From: UBA7672 sp031419455
GTDB lineage: Bacteria; Pseudomonadota; Alphaproteobacteria; Caulobacterales; Hyphomonadaceae
Assembly (NCBI GenBank): GCA_031419455.1
Contig: JANOKS010000176.1
Coordinates: 1-64,000, forward strand
Reading direction: 5' to 3'
Length of the DNA: 64,000 bases
Position 1 is the first letter of the stretch. Each line of letters starts with the position of its first letter. The position numbers and the translations under genes are program-made. Below are positions 38,955 to 47,746 of the stretch, piece after piece. The notes under the pieces are model-generated. The model made no database searches. It had not been told where the DNA came from and saw nothing but the letters and a program-made list of their open reading frames with translations.

Positions 38955-39044
38955 TGTTTCGCTCCCCGCGCTGTTCCCGGATGCAGGCTAGCGCGGGATG
39001 GGGCGGGGCGGAAGGGACGGCCCGAGAACGCTGCCGGTGCGGGA

Positions 39045-39497
39045 CTACGCGATGCGGACAGTTGGCCGGCTGACGACAAACTCGGCGTCGGCGACGCCTG
39101 CATTCTTGAGCTCGAGGCGCAACGAGGCGTGGGAACTCAGAAACTTTCCGCTCACACGCACCAGTTGCAAATCCTGCGTCACCTTCACAAACGACTTGAA
39201 AAACGATTCACCCTCACCGCTGTCGCGCGCCAGCAAAACACGCAGCGAGACCGCCTGGGTCGACGTCGAGGCAAGGTGGAACTTCGCCGTAGCCCATTGT
39301 CCAGATGCGACGCGCGCGCTGGGCAGCACGCCAACCACAGATTGCCCGGGCGCCAGCCTGACCTTCTGGCCATCTGGCAGTTCGCCTGCAGCAAGCTTCG
39401 TAATTGTGGCGCCCGGCGTCCCGGGCGCAGGAATCCAGCCATGCCAATCCATCAGCGCCCCGTCCGCATTATCGACGGCCGGATCGTGTATCGACAC
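39045..39497 (-). CDS. Hypothetical beta-rich protein, possibly truncated
   Basis: This 150-residue frame starts at a GTG (39497) just after an in-frame TGA, with no Shine-Dalgarno. The sequence looks like a carbohydrate-binding-type beta-sandwich (WATAKFHLASTSTQAVSLRV, then SSHASLRLELKNAGVADAEF). The lack of a good start suggests the N-terminus has been lost. The 220 bases upstream (39498-39716) hold no clear gene; a short cysteine-rich plus-strand frame ending at 39720 could not be supported. Confidence 0.5.
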   Translation of the reverse strand: MSIHDPAVDNADGALMDWHGWIPAPGTPGATITKLAAGELPDGQKVRLAPGQSVVGVLPSARVASGQWATAKFHLASTSTQAVSLRVLLARDSGEGESFFKSFVKVTQDLQLVRVSGKFLSSHASLRLELKNAGVADAEFVVSRPTVRIA

Positions 39498-39716
39498 GAA
39501 TCAGCCGCCGGACCTACCTGAACCACAGTTTCCGATCACGAGCCTGCTGATCCCCCTCGCAAGTCGCCCCATAGTTCAAGCCCAACTGAAGTCGATCTGC
39601 AAGATGAAGCCGGGCGACGAACAGCAAACGACAGCAGAAATGTGCGCCAATACTTGCCGTCAGGGCAGCGTTGCGGAAGCCGCGTGCGCCCTGGAACGAT
39701 GCATCACCGGATCGCC

Positions 39717-40706
39717 CTAAGCATCCACGCGCGAGGTCTCGTCCACGTGCGGCGGCTGGAACTGGCCATGGGGGCGGTGGCGCCAGAGATAGGTGGGGGT
39801 GATGGCTTCAACGGTTTCGAGGTTGGTGACGCCAAGGTCCGCGATCGTGCCGACATTGCCGGTGACGATGTTGTCCACTTTCAAGGATTGCACCTGGTCG
39901 CCGGTGAGCGGCGGGCCGAAGAACGGGTTGAGGCGCGACAGGGCCCCGATGATGTAGCCCATCGGCGCTGCGATCGGCGTCGGGATCGCCAGCAGCATGC
40001 GCGGACGATCGATCTCACGCGTGATGTACTGCAGCAGCTCCTTCATCGTGTAGGTGCGCGGGCCGCCAAGTTCGTAGGTCTTTCCCGCGGCTTCCGACAT
40101 CGACAGCGCTGCGGCGACGGCCTGGGCCACGTCGGCCACATAGATCGGCTGGAAGCGCGTGCTTGCGCCGATCAGCGGCAGGAAGGGGCTGACGCGCGCA
40201 ATCTCTGCAAAGCGTGTGAAGAAGCCATCCTCGGGTCCGAAGAGGATGGACGGGCGCAGGATGGCGGCGGTGGGGATTGCCTTGCGGACGGCCGCCTCGG
40301 CCTCGCCCTTGGTGCGCGAATAGTTGGACTTCGACTTCGGATTGGCGCCGATCGATGAGACCTGCACGAAATTGCGGATGCCGGCTTCGGCTGCAACCTG
40401 CGCGATACTGGCGCTACCCAGGCCCTGCGTGCCCTGGAACGACTGCGACCCGCGCTCGGTGAGAATGCCGACAAGGTTCACGACAGCTTCGGCGTTCTCC
40501 AGTGCGCGCTGGATCGAGGCGCGATTGCGGACATTGGCCTGGATCAGCTGGACCTGGCCGACATCGCCCGCCAGCTTCACGTCGCCTGCAAGATGCGGCC
40601 GGCGGCAGGCGACGCGGACGCGCCAGCCCTGGCGGCATAGTGCGCGCACCACATGGCGGCCGAGAAAGCCTGAACCGCCGAAAACGGTTACGATCTTGCC
40701 GGTCAT
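39717..40706 (-). CDS. Complex I NDUFA9-like NAD(P)-binding SDR protein
   Basis: This 329-residue atypical SDR has the Rossmann motif VTVFGGSGFLGRHVVRAL, then NLVGILTERG and ILRPSILFGPEDGFF. It resembles the NDUFA9 accessory subunit of complex I and bacterial relatives, which bind NADPH and may be involved in respiratory complex or quinone biology. The start is the ATG at 40706 (MTGKIVTVFGG); the frame is open to 40970, but the extension is a shadow. Confidence 0.9.
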   Translation of the reverse strand: MTGKIVTVFGGSGFLGRHVVRALCRQGWRVRVACRRPHLAGDVKLAGDVGQVQLIQANVRNRASIQRALENAEAVVNLVGILTERGSQSFQGTQGLGSASIAQVAAEAGIRNFVQVSSIGANPKSKSNYSRTKGEAEAAVRKAIPTAAILRPSILFGPEDGFFTRFAEIARVSPFLPLIGASTRFQPIYVADVAQAVAAALSMSEAAGKTYELGGPRTYTMKELLQYITREIDRPRMLLAIPTPIAAPMGYIIGALSRLNPFFGPPLTGDQVQSLKVDNIVTGNVGTIADLGVTNLETVEAITPTYLWRHRPHGQFQPPHVDETSRVDA

Positions 40707-40856
40707 TGCGCTTCCCCGGGAGTGTCCCTGGCTTCTGGTCAGCCCGGGCATAGACCAGAATCGGGCGGTCAAGTCCATGAGGCGGCTTGTTGCGGCAGGG
40801 CGCGGTCCGGGCAGGGCCAACGAATCGTTCACGTGACGCTCATCAAATTCCCCGCA

Positions 40857-41525
40857 ATGTCCGCGACCATGACGCAGAAGGCCTGGATCAGCTGGAAACG
40901 GGCGGTGGCGGCCAGCCTGGCCGGCCTTGCCGCGGCAGCGTGCGCCAGCGGCGGACGCGCGCCGATCCACTATGCCGCGACCACGCTTGCGCCGGTTGGC
41001 CCGCCTGCGATGGCGCCGGCGACGCCCGCAGCGCTGGCGCCGCTTGATCTCACCGCGATCCCCTTCGATGTGGCGACAACGCCGATCGTGATCAGCGACC
41101 AGCCGTTTTCGGAATGCGTGCCCTATGTGCGGGGTCTGTCCGGAATCGAAATATGGGGTGATGCCGTGACGTGGTGGGCGCAGGCTGCAAGCCGCTATGT
41201 GCGCTCAACCCGGCCGGCGCCGGGCTCCGTGCTGGTGCTGCGCGGCTACAATGATCTTTCGCGCGGGCACGTGTCCTATGTGCGCGAGGTGGTGTCCCAG
41301 CGCCTCTTGCGCATCGACCACGCCAACTGGCTGAAGGGCGGCGAGATCAGCCTCAGCGTGCCGGTGATCGACGTGTCGCCGGACAACGACTGGAGCCAGG
41401 TGCGGGTCTGGCACATTCCGGGCGGATACTGGGGCGGCCGGGCGTACAACGCCGAAGGCTTCATCCATCCCTACCGGCTCGATGGCGCGAGCAGCGTCAA
41501 CGTCAGCGCCAGAATCAACGAATGA
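40857..41525 (+). CDS. CHAP-domain lipoprotein (putative peptidoglycan amidase)
   Basis: This 222-residue protein has lipobox AAAAC with Cys29, a Pro/Ala spacer and a CHAP domain. The catalytic Cys87 lies in FSECVPYVR, followed by IWGDAVTWW, and His138 in RGHVSYV; LRIDHANW supplies a third residue. CHAP enzymes cleave peptidoglycan cross-bridges or stem amides. The ATG at 40857 is chosen (another Met four codons later). Its last codons overlap the convergent GNAT gene by 11 bases. Confidence 0.85.
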   Translation: MSATMTQKAWISWKRAVAASLAGLAAAACASGGRAPIHYAATTLAPVGPPAMAPATPAALAPLDLTAIPFDVATTPIVISDQPFSECVPYVRGLSGIEIWGDAVTWWAQAASRYVRSTRPAPGSVLVLRGYNDLSRGHVSYVREVVSQRLLRIDHANWLKGGEISLSVPVIDVSPDNDWSQVRVWHIPGGYWGGRAYNAEGFIHPYRLDGASSVNVSARINE

Positions 41526-42105
41526 TGCGCTCCCACATGTCGGACCGGCGCGCGCGCCACTCGTCCGCTGTCTGACCCCAGAGATCGACAGGCTCATTCT
41601 CGAAAGGTGGCGGCATCTTGCCGGGGCCGCGATTCACCGAGCCGAGACGCGCGGCCAGCTTCTGCGAGTTGATGTTGTCGGGATGGATGGAATGGATGAT
41701 GTCCTTCCAGCCAAGCACATCGACGGCGAAATCCATCGCGGCGATCGAGCCTTCGAGCGCATAGCCCTTGCCCCAGACATCGCGGATTACGCCCCAGCCA
41801 ACCTCCAGGCCGGGCCAGCCATGCGGCGACCACGGCCCGAGGCGGCCAACCCAGCGGCCGGTGTCCTTCTCGAAGACGGAAAACATGGCGAACCCCGCGG
41901 CCTGCCACGCGCCAATCATGGTGCAGATGCCGCGCCAGACGACGGCAGGCGGCTGCGCCTTGCCGATGAAGCGCGCGGCGTCCTCGTCAGCCATGTAGGC
42001 GCACCACGGCTCGAACTCCGCGAGGCTCGGCACTTTCAGGATCAGGCGTGGCGTCTCGATGACGGTATCGAGCCTGTGAGTGAAGGCATTGGGTGTGAAG
42101 GACAT
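41515..42105 (-). CDS. GNAT-family N-acetyltransferase (RimJ/RimL-like)
   Basis: This 196-residue protein opens ETPRLILKVPSLAEFEPW, the pattern of RimJ/RimL-type acetyltransferases, and has the acetyl-CoA region around GWGVIRDVWGKGYALEGS. Such proteins acetylate amino groups of proteins or small molecules; the substrate is unknown. The start is the ATG at 42105. Its end overlaps the CHAP gene by 11 bases in convergent orientation. Confidence 0.9.
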   Translation of the reverse strand: MSFTPNAFTHRLDTVIETPRLILKVPSLAEFEPWCAYMADEDAARFIGKAQPPAVVWRGICTMIGAWQAAGFAMFSVFEKDTGRWVGRLGPWSPHGWPGLEVGWGVIRDVWGKGYALEGSIAAMDFAVDVLGWKDIIHSIHPDNINSQKLAARLGSVNRGPGKMPPPFENEPVDLWGQTADEWRARRSDMWERIIR

Positions 42106-42170
42106 GCTGGGCCTCCTGTGGAGGGCGCCTTGTAACCAGCTTTGATGGTGCGGGCTACAGGAGCGGCCGA

Positions 42171-42767
42171 CTACCGCGCCGCTTCCTTCTGGAAGTCGAG
42201 CGTGACGCGCCAGCCCTGCGCATCGACCCACACCTTCCTCAGCTGGACCGGGTACGTATAGGACGACCCGGTCATCGCGCGTTGTGCGTCGTCTTCGCTC
42301 TCATAGATCATGGCTTCATTGGTGTTGGCCTCGGGGACAGCGCCGTCGCGCATCGTCCATTTGGCGGGGAGGCAGGCATCCAGCTGTCGGCGCGCTTCAG
42401 CGAACGCGGCCTTGGCGGGCGCGGCGTTCTTCTCGCGATCAAGCGCACCCGACGCATACAGCGAGCAGTTGACCGCGTGGATCGTCGGCGCGCCTGGCCC
42501 GTCGCCTGTGGTCTGACCGATCGTGCACGTGGCGTTGGCGGGAGAGATCGCCGGGCCGGTACGCAGCGAGGCGAATGGGACGCGCTCGTTGAAGGCGGCG
42601 AACACGGCGTTGATCTGCGTGCAGTCCACCGGCGGCAGAATTTCCTCATCGAGGGGTTCGGCGATGGGCGCGATGACGGCTTGTTCCTCAGCAGAAGGAG
42701 GGGGCGTTTCCTGATTGCACGCCGCAAGGGCGAGGCAGGCGACCCCGACAGCCATCAGTCCACGCAT
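42171..42767 (-). CDS. Lipoprotein of unknown function
   Basis: This 198-residue protein has lipobox LALAAC (Cys16) and a Glu/Pro-rich spacer, followed by a domain with five cysteines (VDCTQIN, NATCTIG, AVNCSLY, LDACLPAK) likely paired in disulfides. No family is recognised. It is the first gene after the RmlD-like gene on the minus strand. Confidence 0.78.
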   Translation of the reverse strand: MRGLMAVGVACLALAACNQETPPPSAEEQAVIAPIAEPLDEEILPPVDCTQINAVFAAFNERVPFASLRTGPAISPANATCTIGQTTGDGPGAPTIHAVNCSLYASGALDREKNAAPAKAAFAEARRQLDACLPAKWTMRDGAVPEANTNEAMIYESEDDAQRAMTGSSYTYPVQLRKVWVDAQGWRVTLDFQKEAAR

Positions 42768-42846
42768 GCACGAACTCCCACACCCACGGACTGGACCAGA
42801 CCATTCCTCGGGCCATTCAAGGATCAAACTGCGCCGGACACAACAT

Positions 42847-43749
42847 TCATCCGCGGGCCAGGATGCCGCGGACAGACTGTTCGAGCGCCTGTTCCCACGG
42901 GGTCCAGGCGAGGCGAAGCTGGCGTGTGGCGGTGCGGGACGACAGGCAGGCATTGGCCGGACGCCTCGCCGGGGCGGCAAACGCTTCGGTCGATATCGGC
43001 GAGACATGCGTAAATGGTCCGCCCTGGCGGTGCGATTCGTCCATGATCGCGCGCGCCATGCTCGCGCGGTCCATCCTCCCGGGCGCCGCCAAGTGGAGGA
43101 GGCCGCAGAGATTGGCGGGAGCCGCATGCTTGCGCCGTGCAATGGCGATGAGGCCCGCGGCGATATCGGGCGCGTAGGTGGGCGGGCCATGCTGGTCATC
43201 GACGACGCGCAATTCAGGGCGCGTTCGGGCGAGGCTGATCATCTTCGATACAAAGTTGTCGCCGAACGCGGAGAACACCCAGCACACACGCACGGTGAGT
43301 GCGGCGGGATTGTCCTCCATCACCGCAATCTCGCCTGCAAGTTTCGACTGGCCATAGACGGACAGCGGGTTGGGCGTGTCCATCTCGTGATAGGCGCCCT
43401 CGGTCTTTCCATCGAACACGCAGTCGGTCGACATGTGCACAAAGCCGATGTCGCGCGCGGCGCAAATGCGGGCGAGGGCGCGGGGGCCGCCGGCGTTGAT
43501 CGCGAAGGCGAGGTCCCGCTCCGTCTCAGCCCGGTCGAGATTGTTGTAGGCGCCGGCGTTGATCACGATGTGCGGAGCAGCCGTGTCGATGAAGCGCGCG
43601 AGGCTGTCGGAATCGCGCAGGTCGGCTTCGTCAGATGAGGCCTGAATGAGGGTCAGATCGGTCTCGGTCGCAGCGCAGGACGCGAGGGCTTGCGCGACCT
43701 GTCCGTGCCTTCCGATTGTCGCGATGCGCAATGACGTGTGCGTTGACAT
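42847..43749 (-). CDS. dTDP-4-dehydrorhamnose reductase-like protein (RmlD)
   Basis: This 300-residue extended SDR has the RmlD profile: IGRHGQVAQALASC, FIDTAAPHIVINAGAYNNLD, VHMSTDCVFDG, then YGQSK as the YxxxK catalytic pair and VRVCWVFSAFG. RmlD makes dTDP-L-rhamnose from the 4-keto precursor. The other rml genes are not in the window, so it may act with a distant cluster or on another sugar. The start is the ATG at 43749; an earlier in-frame ATG lies just upstream. Confidence 0.88.
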   Translation of the reverse strand: MSTHTSLRIATIGRHGQVAQALASCAATETDLTLIQASSDEADLRDSDSLARFIDTAAPHIVINAGAYNNLDRAETERDLAFAINAGGPRALARICAARDIGFVHMSTDCVFDGKTEGAYHEMDTPNPLSVYGQSKLAGEIAVMEDNPAALTVRVCWVFSAFGDNFVSKMISLARTRPELRVVDDQHGPPTYAPDIAAGLIAIARRKHAAPANLCGLLHLAAPGRMDRASMARAIMDESHRQGGPFTHVSPISTEAFAAPARRPANACLSSRTATRQLRLAWTPWEQALEQSVRGILARG

Positions 43750-43848
43750 GGCGTCGTGTCGCATGCTGCGCGTCAACAGCAAAGCGCCATCGACGGCGCT
43801 GCGGGAAGGCCCTAGTTTCTCGAAAACAAGAAACTCCGGGAGTCTTTG

Positions 43849-44358
43849 ATGAAGCGTCGCGTTCTCGCCCTTGCGGCGGCCCTGGTCCTTGCCGGCAGTG
43901 GCGCTGTCGCCGGTCTCACGGCTTCGGCACAGCAAGGAGGGGCGGAGCAGGCGATGAAGGCGACCCGCGCGGCCTGGTTCAAGCACCAGCCGTGGCAGAC
44001 CAACTTGCCGGACGTGAAGCGCACGGGCAGCGGTCTTGAGTATGTCGTGATCGCCAGCGGCCCGGCCTCGGGCGCCTCGCCCAAGATCGGCCAGGCAGTG
44101 CAGATGTGGTATGAGGGACGCCTGAATTCGGGCGGCCGCGCCTTCGACTCATCCTTCCAGCGCGGCGCGCCGGACGTCTACGCCGTGGCAGAGATGATCC
44201 CCGGCTTTGCGGAGGCGCTGATGGCGATGAAGCCAGGCGATCGCTGGCTGGTCTACATCCCCACCACGCTTGGCTATGGCGACCGCGGCTATCCCGGCTT
44301 GGTCGCCCCCGGCGAGAACCTGATGTTCGAGATCCTGCTGGTGAGTGCTGCGGGGTAG
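43849..44358 (+). CDS. Secreted FKBP-type peptidyl-prolyl isomerase
   Basis: This 169-residue protein has a signal peptide (cleavage near ASA-Q, residue 26) and a C-terminal FKBP domain. The domain pieces are VQMWYEGRLNSGGRAFDSSF, EMIPGFAEALMAMKPGDRW and IPTTLGYGDRGYPG, with the expected aromatic active-site residues mostly present. It assists folding in the periplasm. The start is the ATG at 43849 with CGGGAG at 43837-43842. Confidence 0.92.
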   Translation: MKRRVLALAAALVLAGSGAVAGLTASAQQGGAEQAMKATRAAWFKHQPWQTNLPDVKRTGSGLEYVVIASGPASGASPKIGQAVQMWYEGRLNSGGRAFDSSFQRGAPDVYAVAEMIPGFAEALMAMKPGDRWLVYIPTTLGYGDRGYPGLVAPGENLMFEILLVSAAG

Positions 44359-44383
44359 GGCGAGATCCGCGCTTAGCGCGGCC

Positions 44384-44533
44384 CCATCCGTCACGCTTTG
44401 CGTGCCACCTTCCCCAGCTTCGCTGGGGCAGGACTTTCTTCACGCGGCGAGGGGAAGTCCTCCCTAGCCGAAGGCGGGGGAGGTGGCCGCGAAGCGGCCG
44501 GAGAGGGCTACCCGCAAAGCGGGCGGATGTGGC
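44384..44533. repeat. REP-like palindromic element, family A, two arms
   Basis: A left arm (about 44384-44437) and an inverted right arm from GAAGTCCTCCCT (44454) to 44533 form an imperfect long hairpin between the convergent ends of the FKBP and mdh genes. The right arm matches the copies at 7-77, 55324-55410 and 63486-63566. Confidence 0.85.
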
Positions 44534-45502
44534 CTACGCCAACGAAGCGTCCAGCTTCTTGCAAGCATCCAGCAGCCCGCGCACCGCAGTGACGCTCTTC
44601 TCGAACATCGCTTTCTCGTCGCCGTTGAGGTCGAATTCGATGATGCGTTCGACGCCGCCGGCGCCGATCACGCAGGGGACGCCGACATAGAGGTCGGAGA
44701 CGCCGTACTGGCCGGTGAGGTTGGCGGCCACGGGCAGCACGCGCTTCTTGTCCTTGAGGTAGGACTTGGCCATCGCGACGGCGCTCTCAGCCGGCGCGTA
44801 GAAGGCCGACCCGGTCTCCAGCAGGGCGACGATCTCGCCGCCGCCGCCGCGCGTGCGCTTCACCATCGCGTCGAGCTCTTCCTGCGTGAAGAAGCCCTGC
44901 TTGATGCAATCGGGCAGCGGCACGCCGCCGATCGAGGAGTGGCGCACCATCGGCACCATGTCGTCGCCATGTCCGCCAAGCGTCCAGGCCTTCACGTCCT
45001 CGATCGAGATGCCGGTTTTTTCCGAGAGGAAGTAGGCGAAGCGGGCGCTATCCAGAACGCCGGCCATGCCGACGACGTGGCTGGTCGGGAGCCCCGAGAA
45101 CTTCTGCAGCGCCCACACCATCGCGTCGAGCGGGTTGGTGATGCAGATGACGAACGCTTTAGGGCAGTGCTGCGCGATGGCGGTGCCGACCGACTTCATC
45201 ACGCCGAGATTGATGCCGATGAGATCATCGCGGCTCATGCCCGGCTTGCGCGGCACGCCGGCGGTCACGATCACCACGTCCGATCCGGCGATGACGGCAT
45301 ATTCGTCGAGCGAGCCGCCCGAGAGCTTGCCGTCCTTGCCATAGACGGCGGCAGCTTCGGCGATGTCGAGGCCCTTGCCCTTTGCAATGCCGCCCTTCAT
45401 GTCGACCAGAACGATGTCGCCCAGCTCTTCGCGCGAACAGACGTGGGCCAGCGTGCCGCCGATCATGCCGGCGCCGATGAGGGCGATCTTGCTTCGGGCC
45501 AT
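44534..45502 (-). CDS. mdh: Malate dehydrogenase
   Basis: This TCA-cycle enzyme oxidises malate to oxaloacetate with NAD. The 322-residue product is of the LDH-like alphaproteobacterial type: ALIGAGMIGGTLAH nucleotide site, ICITNPLDAMVWALQ, active-site GGHGDDMVPMVRHS. AGGAG lies before the ATG at 45502. In many alphaproteobacteria mdh is next to sucCD; here two small secreted-protein genes and zapE lie upstream, and sucC is 11 kb away on the other strand. Confidence 0.97.
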   Translation of the reverse strand: MARSKIALIGAGMIGGTLAHVCSREELGDIVLVDMKGGIAKGKGLDIAEAAAVYGKDGKLSGGSLDEYAVIAGSDVVIVTAGVPRKPGMSRDDLIGINLGVMKSVGTAIAQHCPKAFVICITNPLDAMVWALQKFSGLPTSHVVGMAGVLDSARFAYFLSEKTGISIEDVKAWTLGGHGDDMVPMVRHSSIGGVPLPDCIKQGFFTQEELDAMVKRTRGGGGEIVALLETGSAFYAPAESAVAMAKSYLKDKKRVLPVAANLTGQYGVSDLYVGVPCVIGAGGVERIIEFDLNGDEKAMFEKSVTAVRGLLDACKKLDASLA

Positions 45503-45613
45503 GGATACGTCTCCTGCGCGTGCGGCGGGGCCACGCCCCGGAAATCGACGCGGGGACGGTTAGCGCAACGGGAGCAGAGGGGCAATGCGTCGCGAACGAC
45601 GCGCCGGCGAGAG

Positions 45614-46075
45614 CTACTCCACCTGGGTAATCAACAGCCCGTAGGCGCAAGTCTCGGCCTTGCAGTCGACCATGCGAACCTGGAGCGTCATGTTCCGGAC
45701 GATGCCCGTGGGCTTGTCCAGCACAGAGCGGTATTCGGATGCCGGGATGTGCAGGACGGGAGCATTGTCGGGCGCGTCGTCCAGATCGATCTCCGTGCCG
45801 TCCGCCTCCAGCGCGACAAGGTCGATATTGCCCGCGTCGTCGTCGGCGATCGCATTGACGTAATACTCGACCGTGGCGTCACCCGGCAGCGTGATCGAGA
45901 CGACTTCCCCCGTCTTGATCTCGCCGAACCGGATGTCGCCAAGGGGTTCGTGCGTCGTCACCAGCTTCAGAAGCCCGGCGATTTCCTTGCGGGAATCTTC
46001 GGAGAGCTTTCCAGCGCCGGCCAGAGGCGCTGCCAGCAGGACCAGCGTCGCAGCAGCAGTCACGCGCAGTTTCAT
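45614..46075 (-). CDS. Small acidic secreted protein, member 1 of a tandem pair
   Basis: This 153-residue protein has a signal peptide (cleavage near AGA, residue 21) and an acidic, beta-rich mature domain ending with VDCKAETCAYGLLITQVE. The order of motifs (an LVTTHEPLGDIRFGEIKTGE segment, acidic strands, paired cysteines near the end) parallels the neighbour at 46086, so they are distant paralogues. No family is recognised. It lies between mdh and zapE. Confidence 0.78.
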   Translation of the reverse strand: MKLRVTAAATLVLLAAPLAGAGKLSEDSRKEIAGLLKLVTTHEPLGDIRFGEIKTGEVVSITLPGDATVEYYVNAIADDDAGNIDLVALEADGTEIDLDDAPDNAPVLHIPASEYRSVLDKPTGIVRNMTLQVRMVDCKAETCAYGLLITQVE

Positions 46076-46085
46076 GGCAAGGCCC

Positions 46086-46529
46086 CTACTCGTCGGCCGC
46101 ATAAAGTCCCACGCCGACGACGCAGGTCTCCGTTTCGCAATCGATCAGTTCGACAACGACGTGTAGTTCGTCGCCCGACTCTCCCGGCAGGATCACGAGG
46201 ATGGGCGTCGCGTCATCTTCATCGTCGCCGTCGACCGGGTCCTCAACGGCATCGTGCGCAAAGAGATCGATATCGTAGCAGTCGTCGTCGCAGGCGCTGT
46301 ACACATAGTAGGTCGTGTCCGGATCGATCTCGAAGACGAACTCGGTGCTCGCGTCGATTTCAAGCTCTTCGAGCTGGATACTGCCCACCAGCGTCTCGCT
46401 CGGGTCGGCGAATTCATCGATCAGCCCGCGGACATAGTCGTTGACGGTCTGATCCTGCGCCAGCGCGAATGGCGCGGCGATTGCGGCAAGCGCAGCAGCG
46501 CAGGCCAGCAAAGGCATGTTCATCTTCAT
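46086..46529 (-). CDS. Small acidic secreted protein, member 2 of a tandem pair
   Basis: This 147-residue protein has a signal peptide (cleavage at ALA-Q, residue 25) and a very acidic mature region (AHDAVEDPVDGDDEDD). The parallel architecture includes LVGSIQLEELEIDAS and the C-terminal pair VELIDCETETCVVGVGLYA, matching DCKAETCAYGL in member 1. An extra pair of cysteines (SACDDDCYD) may add a disulfide. Asp-rich stretches could bind calcium (speculation). It is 10 bases upstream of member 1. Confidence 0.78.
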   Translation of the reverse strand: MKMNMPLLACAAALAAIAAPFALAQDQTVNDYVRGLIDEFADPSETLVGSIQLEELEIDASTEFVFEIDPDTTYYVYSACDDDCYDIDLFAHDAVEDPVDGDDEDDATPILVILPGESGDELHVVVELIDCETETCVVGVGLYAADE

Positions 46530-46604
46530 GTGGTGTCCGTCCCTCAGTTGCCGGACGTTCCGCCATTCGAAAGCCAAGTCAATCCGCGCGCTGCAGGGTA
46601 GCGG

Positions 46605-47690
46605 CTAATTGACGGGCTCTGCCGCCTGTTCGCGCTCGGCAGCGAGATAGTCCGCCGAGGCCATTTCGTGCAGGCGGCTTGCGGTGCGCTGGAATTCAAA
46701 CGCGCCATCGCCGGAGCTGTAGAGTTCGTCCGGCGGCGCATCGGCCGACATCAGGAGCTTGGTTTTCGATTCGTAGAGCGCATCGACCAGCGTCACGAAG
46801 CGAGCGGCCCATGTGCGCTCGTCCTTGCCCATGCGCGGCACGCGATCGACCAGCACGGTAGGATAGTGGCGGGCAAGCTGGAGATAGTCGGCGGCGCCAA
46901 GTGGCTGCTTGCACAGCTCGTCGAAGGTGAAGCGCGCTGCGCCCATCGCCTGGCGCGGGACATGGAGCTTGCGGCCGGCGACATCGAGCGTCTCGGGGAC
47001 AGGCGCCGCGCCGGCGGTCAGGCGGACAAAGGCAGCGTCCATCGCGGCGTCTGATTCCCTGCCCAGCGGCGTGTAGTAGACGGGGGCCGCCGTGAGGCGC
47101 TCCAGGCGATAATCGCGCGCGGCCTTCAGCTCCAGCACATCCACTTCCTGCTCCAGCCTGCGGATGAAGGGCAGGAAGAGTTCGCGGTTGATGCCGTTGG
47201 TGTAGAGGTCCGACGGCTTGCGGTTGGACGTCGCCACGATGGTGACGCCGCGCTCGAACAGCTGCTCGAACAGGCGGCTGAGGATCATTGCGTCGGCAAT
47301 CTGGGTGACGTGGAATTCGTCGAAGCACAGCACGCGCGCCGTGTCTGCAATGTGCTTCGCAGCTGGCGCGATCGGGTCGCCCGATCCGGTCTTGCGCCAG
47401 TCGAAGATGAAGGCGTGGGTATCCAGCATGAAGTCGTGGAAGTGGACGCGGCGCTTGTCCTTGATGGCCAGCGCCTCGAAGAACATGTCCATCAGCATCG
47501 ACTTGCCGCGGCCAACGGCGCCCCAGATGTAGAGCCCGCGCGTGGGCCTTGCCGAGCCGAACCAGCCGCGCGAGGCGGTGAGCGCCCTGGCCAGCGCATC
47601 GAGCCGCTCCACGGCGTCCGCCTGGGCCGGATCAGCCGTCAGCCGCCCGGCGGCCAGGCGTTCGGAGTAGAGCTGTTTCACGCGCGTCAT
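46605..47690 (-). CDS. zapE: Cell-division AAA+ ATPase ZapE (AFG1-like)
   Basis: This 361-residue P-loop ATPase is of the AFG1/ZapE family. Walker A is GAVGRGKSML, Walker B is VLCFDEFHV, and sensor-like IVATSNRKPSDLY follows. In E. coli ZapE works at the division ring; the mitochondrial relative assists respiratory complex turnover. In alphaproteobacteria it is commonly beside mdh and suc genes; here the tandem acidic secreted proteins separate it from mdh. Confidence 0.94.
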   Translation of the reverse strand: MTRVKQLYSERLAAGRLTADPAQADAVERLDALARALTASRGWFGSARPTRGLYIWGAVGRGKSMLMDMFFEALAIKDKRRVHFHDFMLDTHAFIFDWRKTGSGDPIAPAAKHIADTARVLCFDEFHVTQIADAMILSRLFEQLFERGVTIVATSNRKPSDLYTNGINRELFLPFIRRLEQEVDVLELKAARDYRLERLTAAPVYYTPLGRESDAAMDAAFVRLTAGAAPVPETLDVAGRKLHVPRQAMGAARFTFDELCKQPLGAADYLQLARHYPTVLVDRVPRMGKDERTWAARFVTLVDALYESKTKLLMSADAPPDELYSSGDGAFEFQRTASRLHEMASADYLAAEREQAAEPVN

Positions 47691-47746
47691 TCAGGTTCGC
47701 GCATAGCGGGGAAAGGGCAGGCAGGGAAAGCGGTTTCGCGTCGCGG

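Noticed and set aside
39498..39720. Short plus-strand cysteine-rich frame ending at 39720
   Set aside because: No ribosome-binding site or start context and it is continuous with a frame antisense to the 39045 gene; too little to call a gene.
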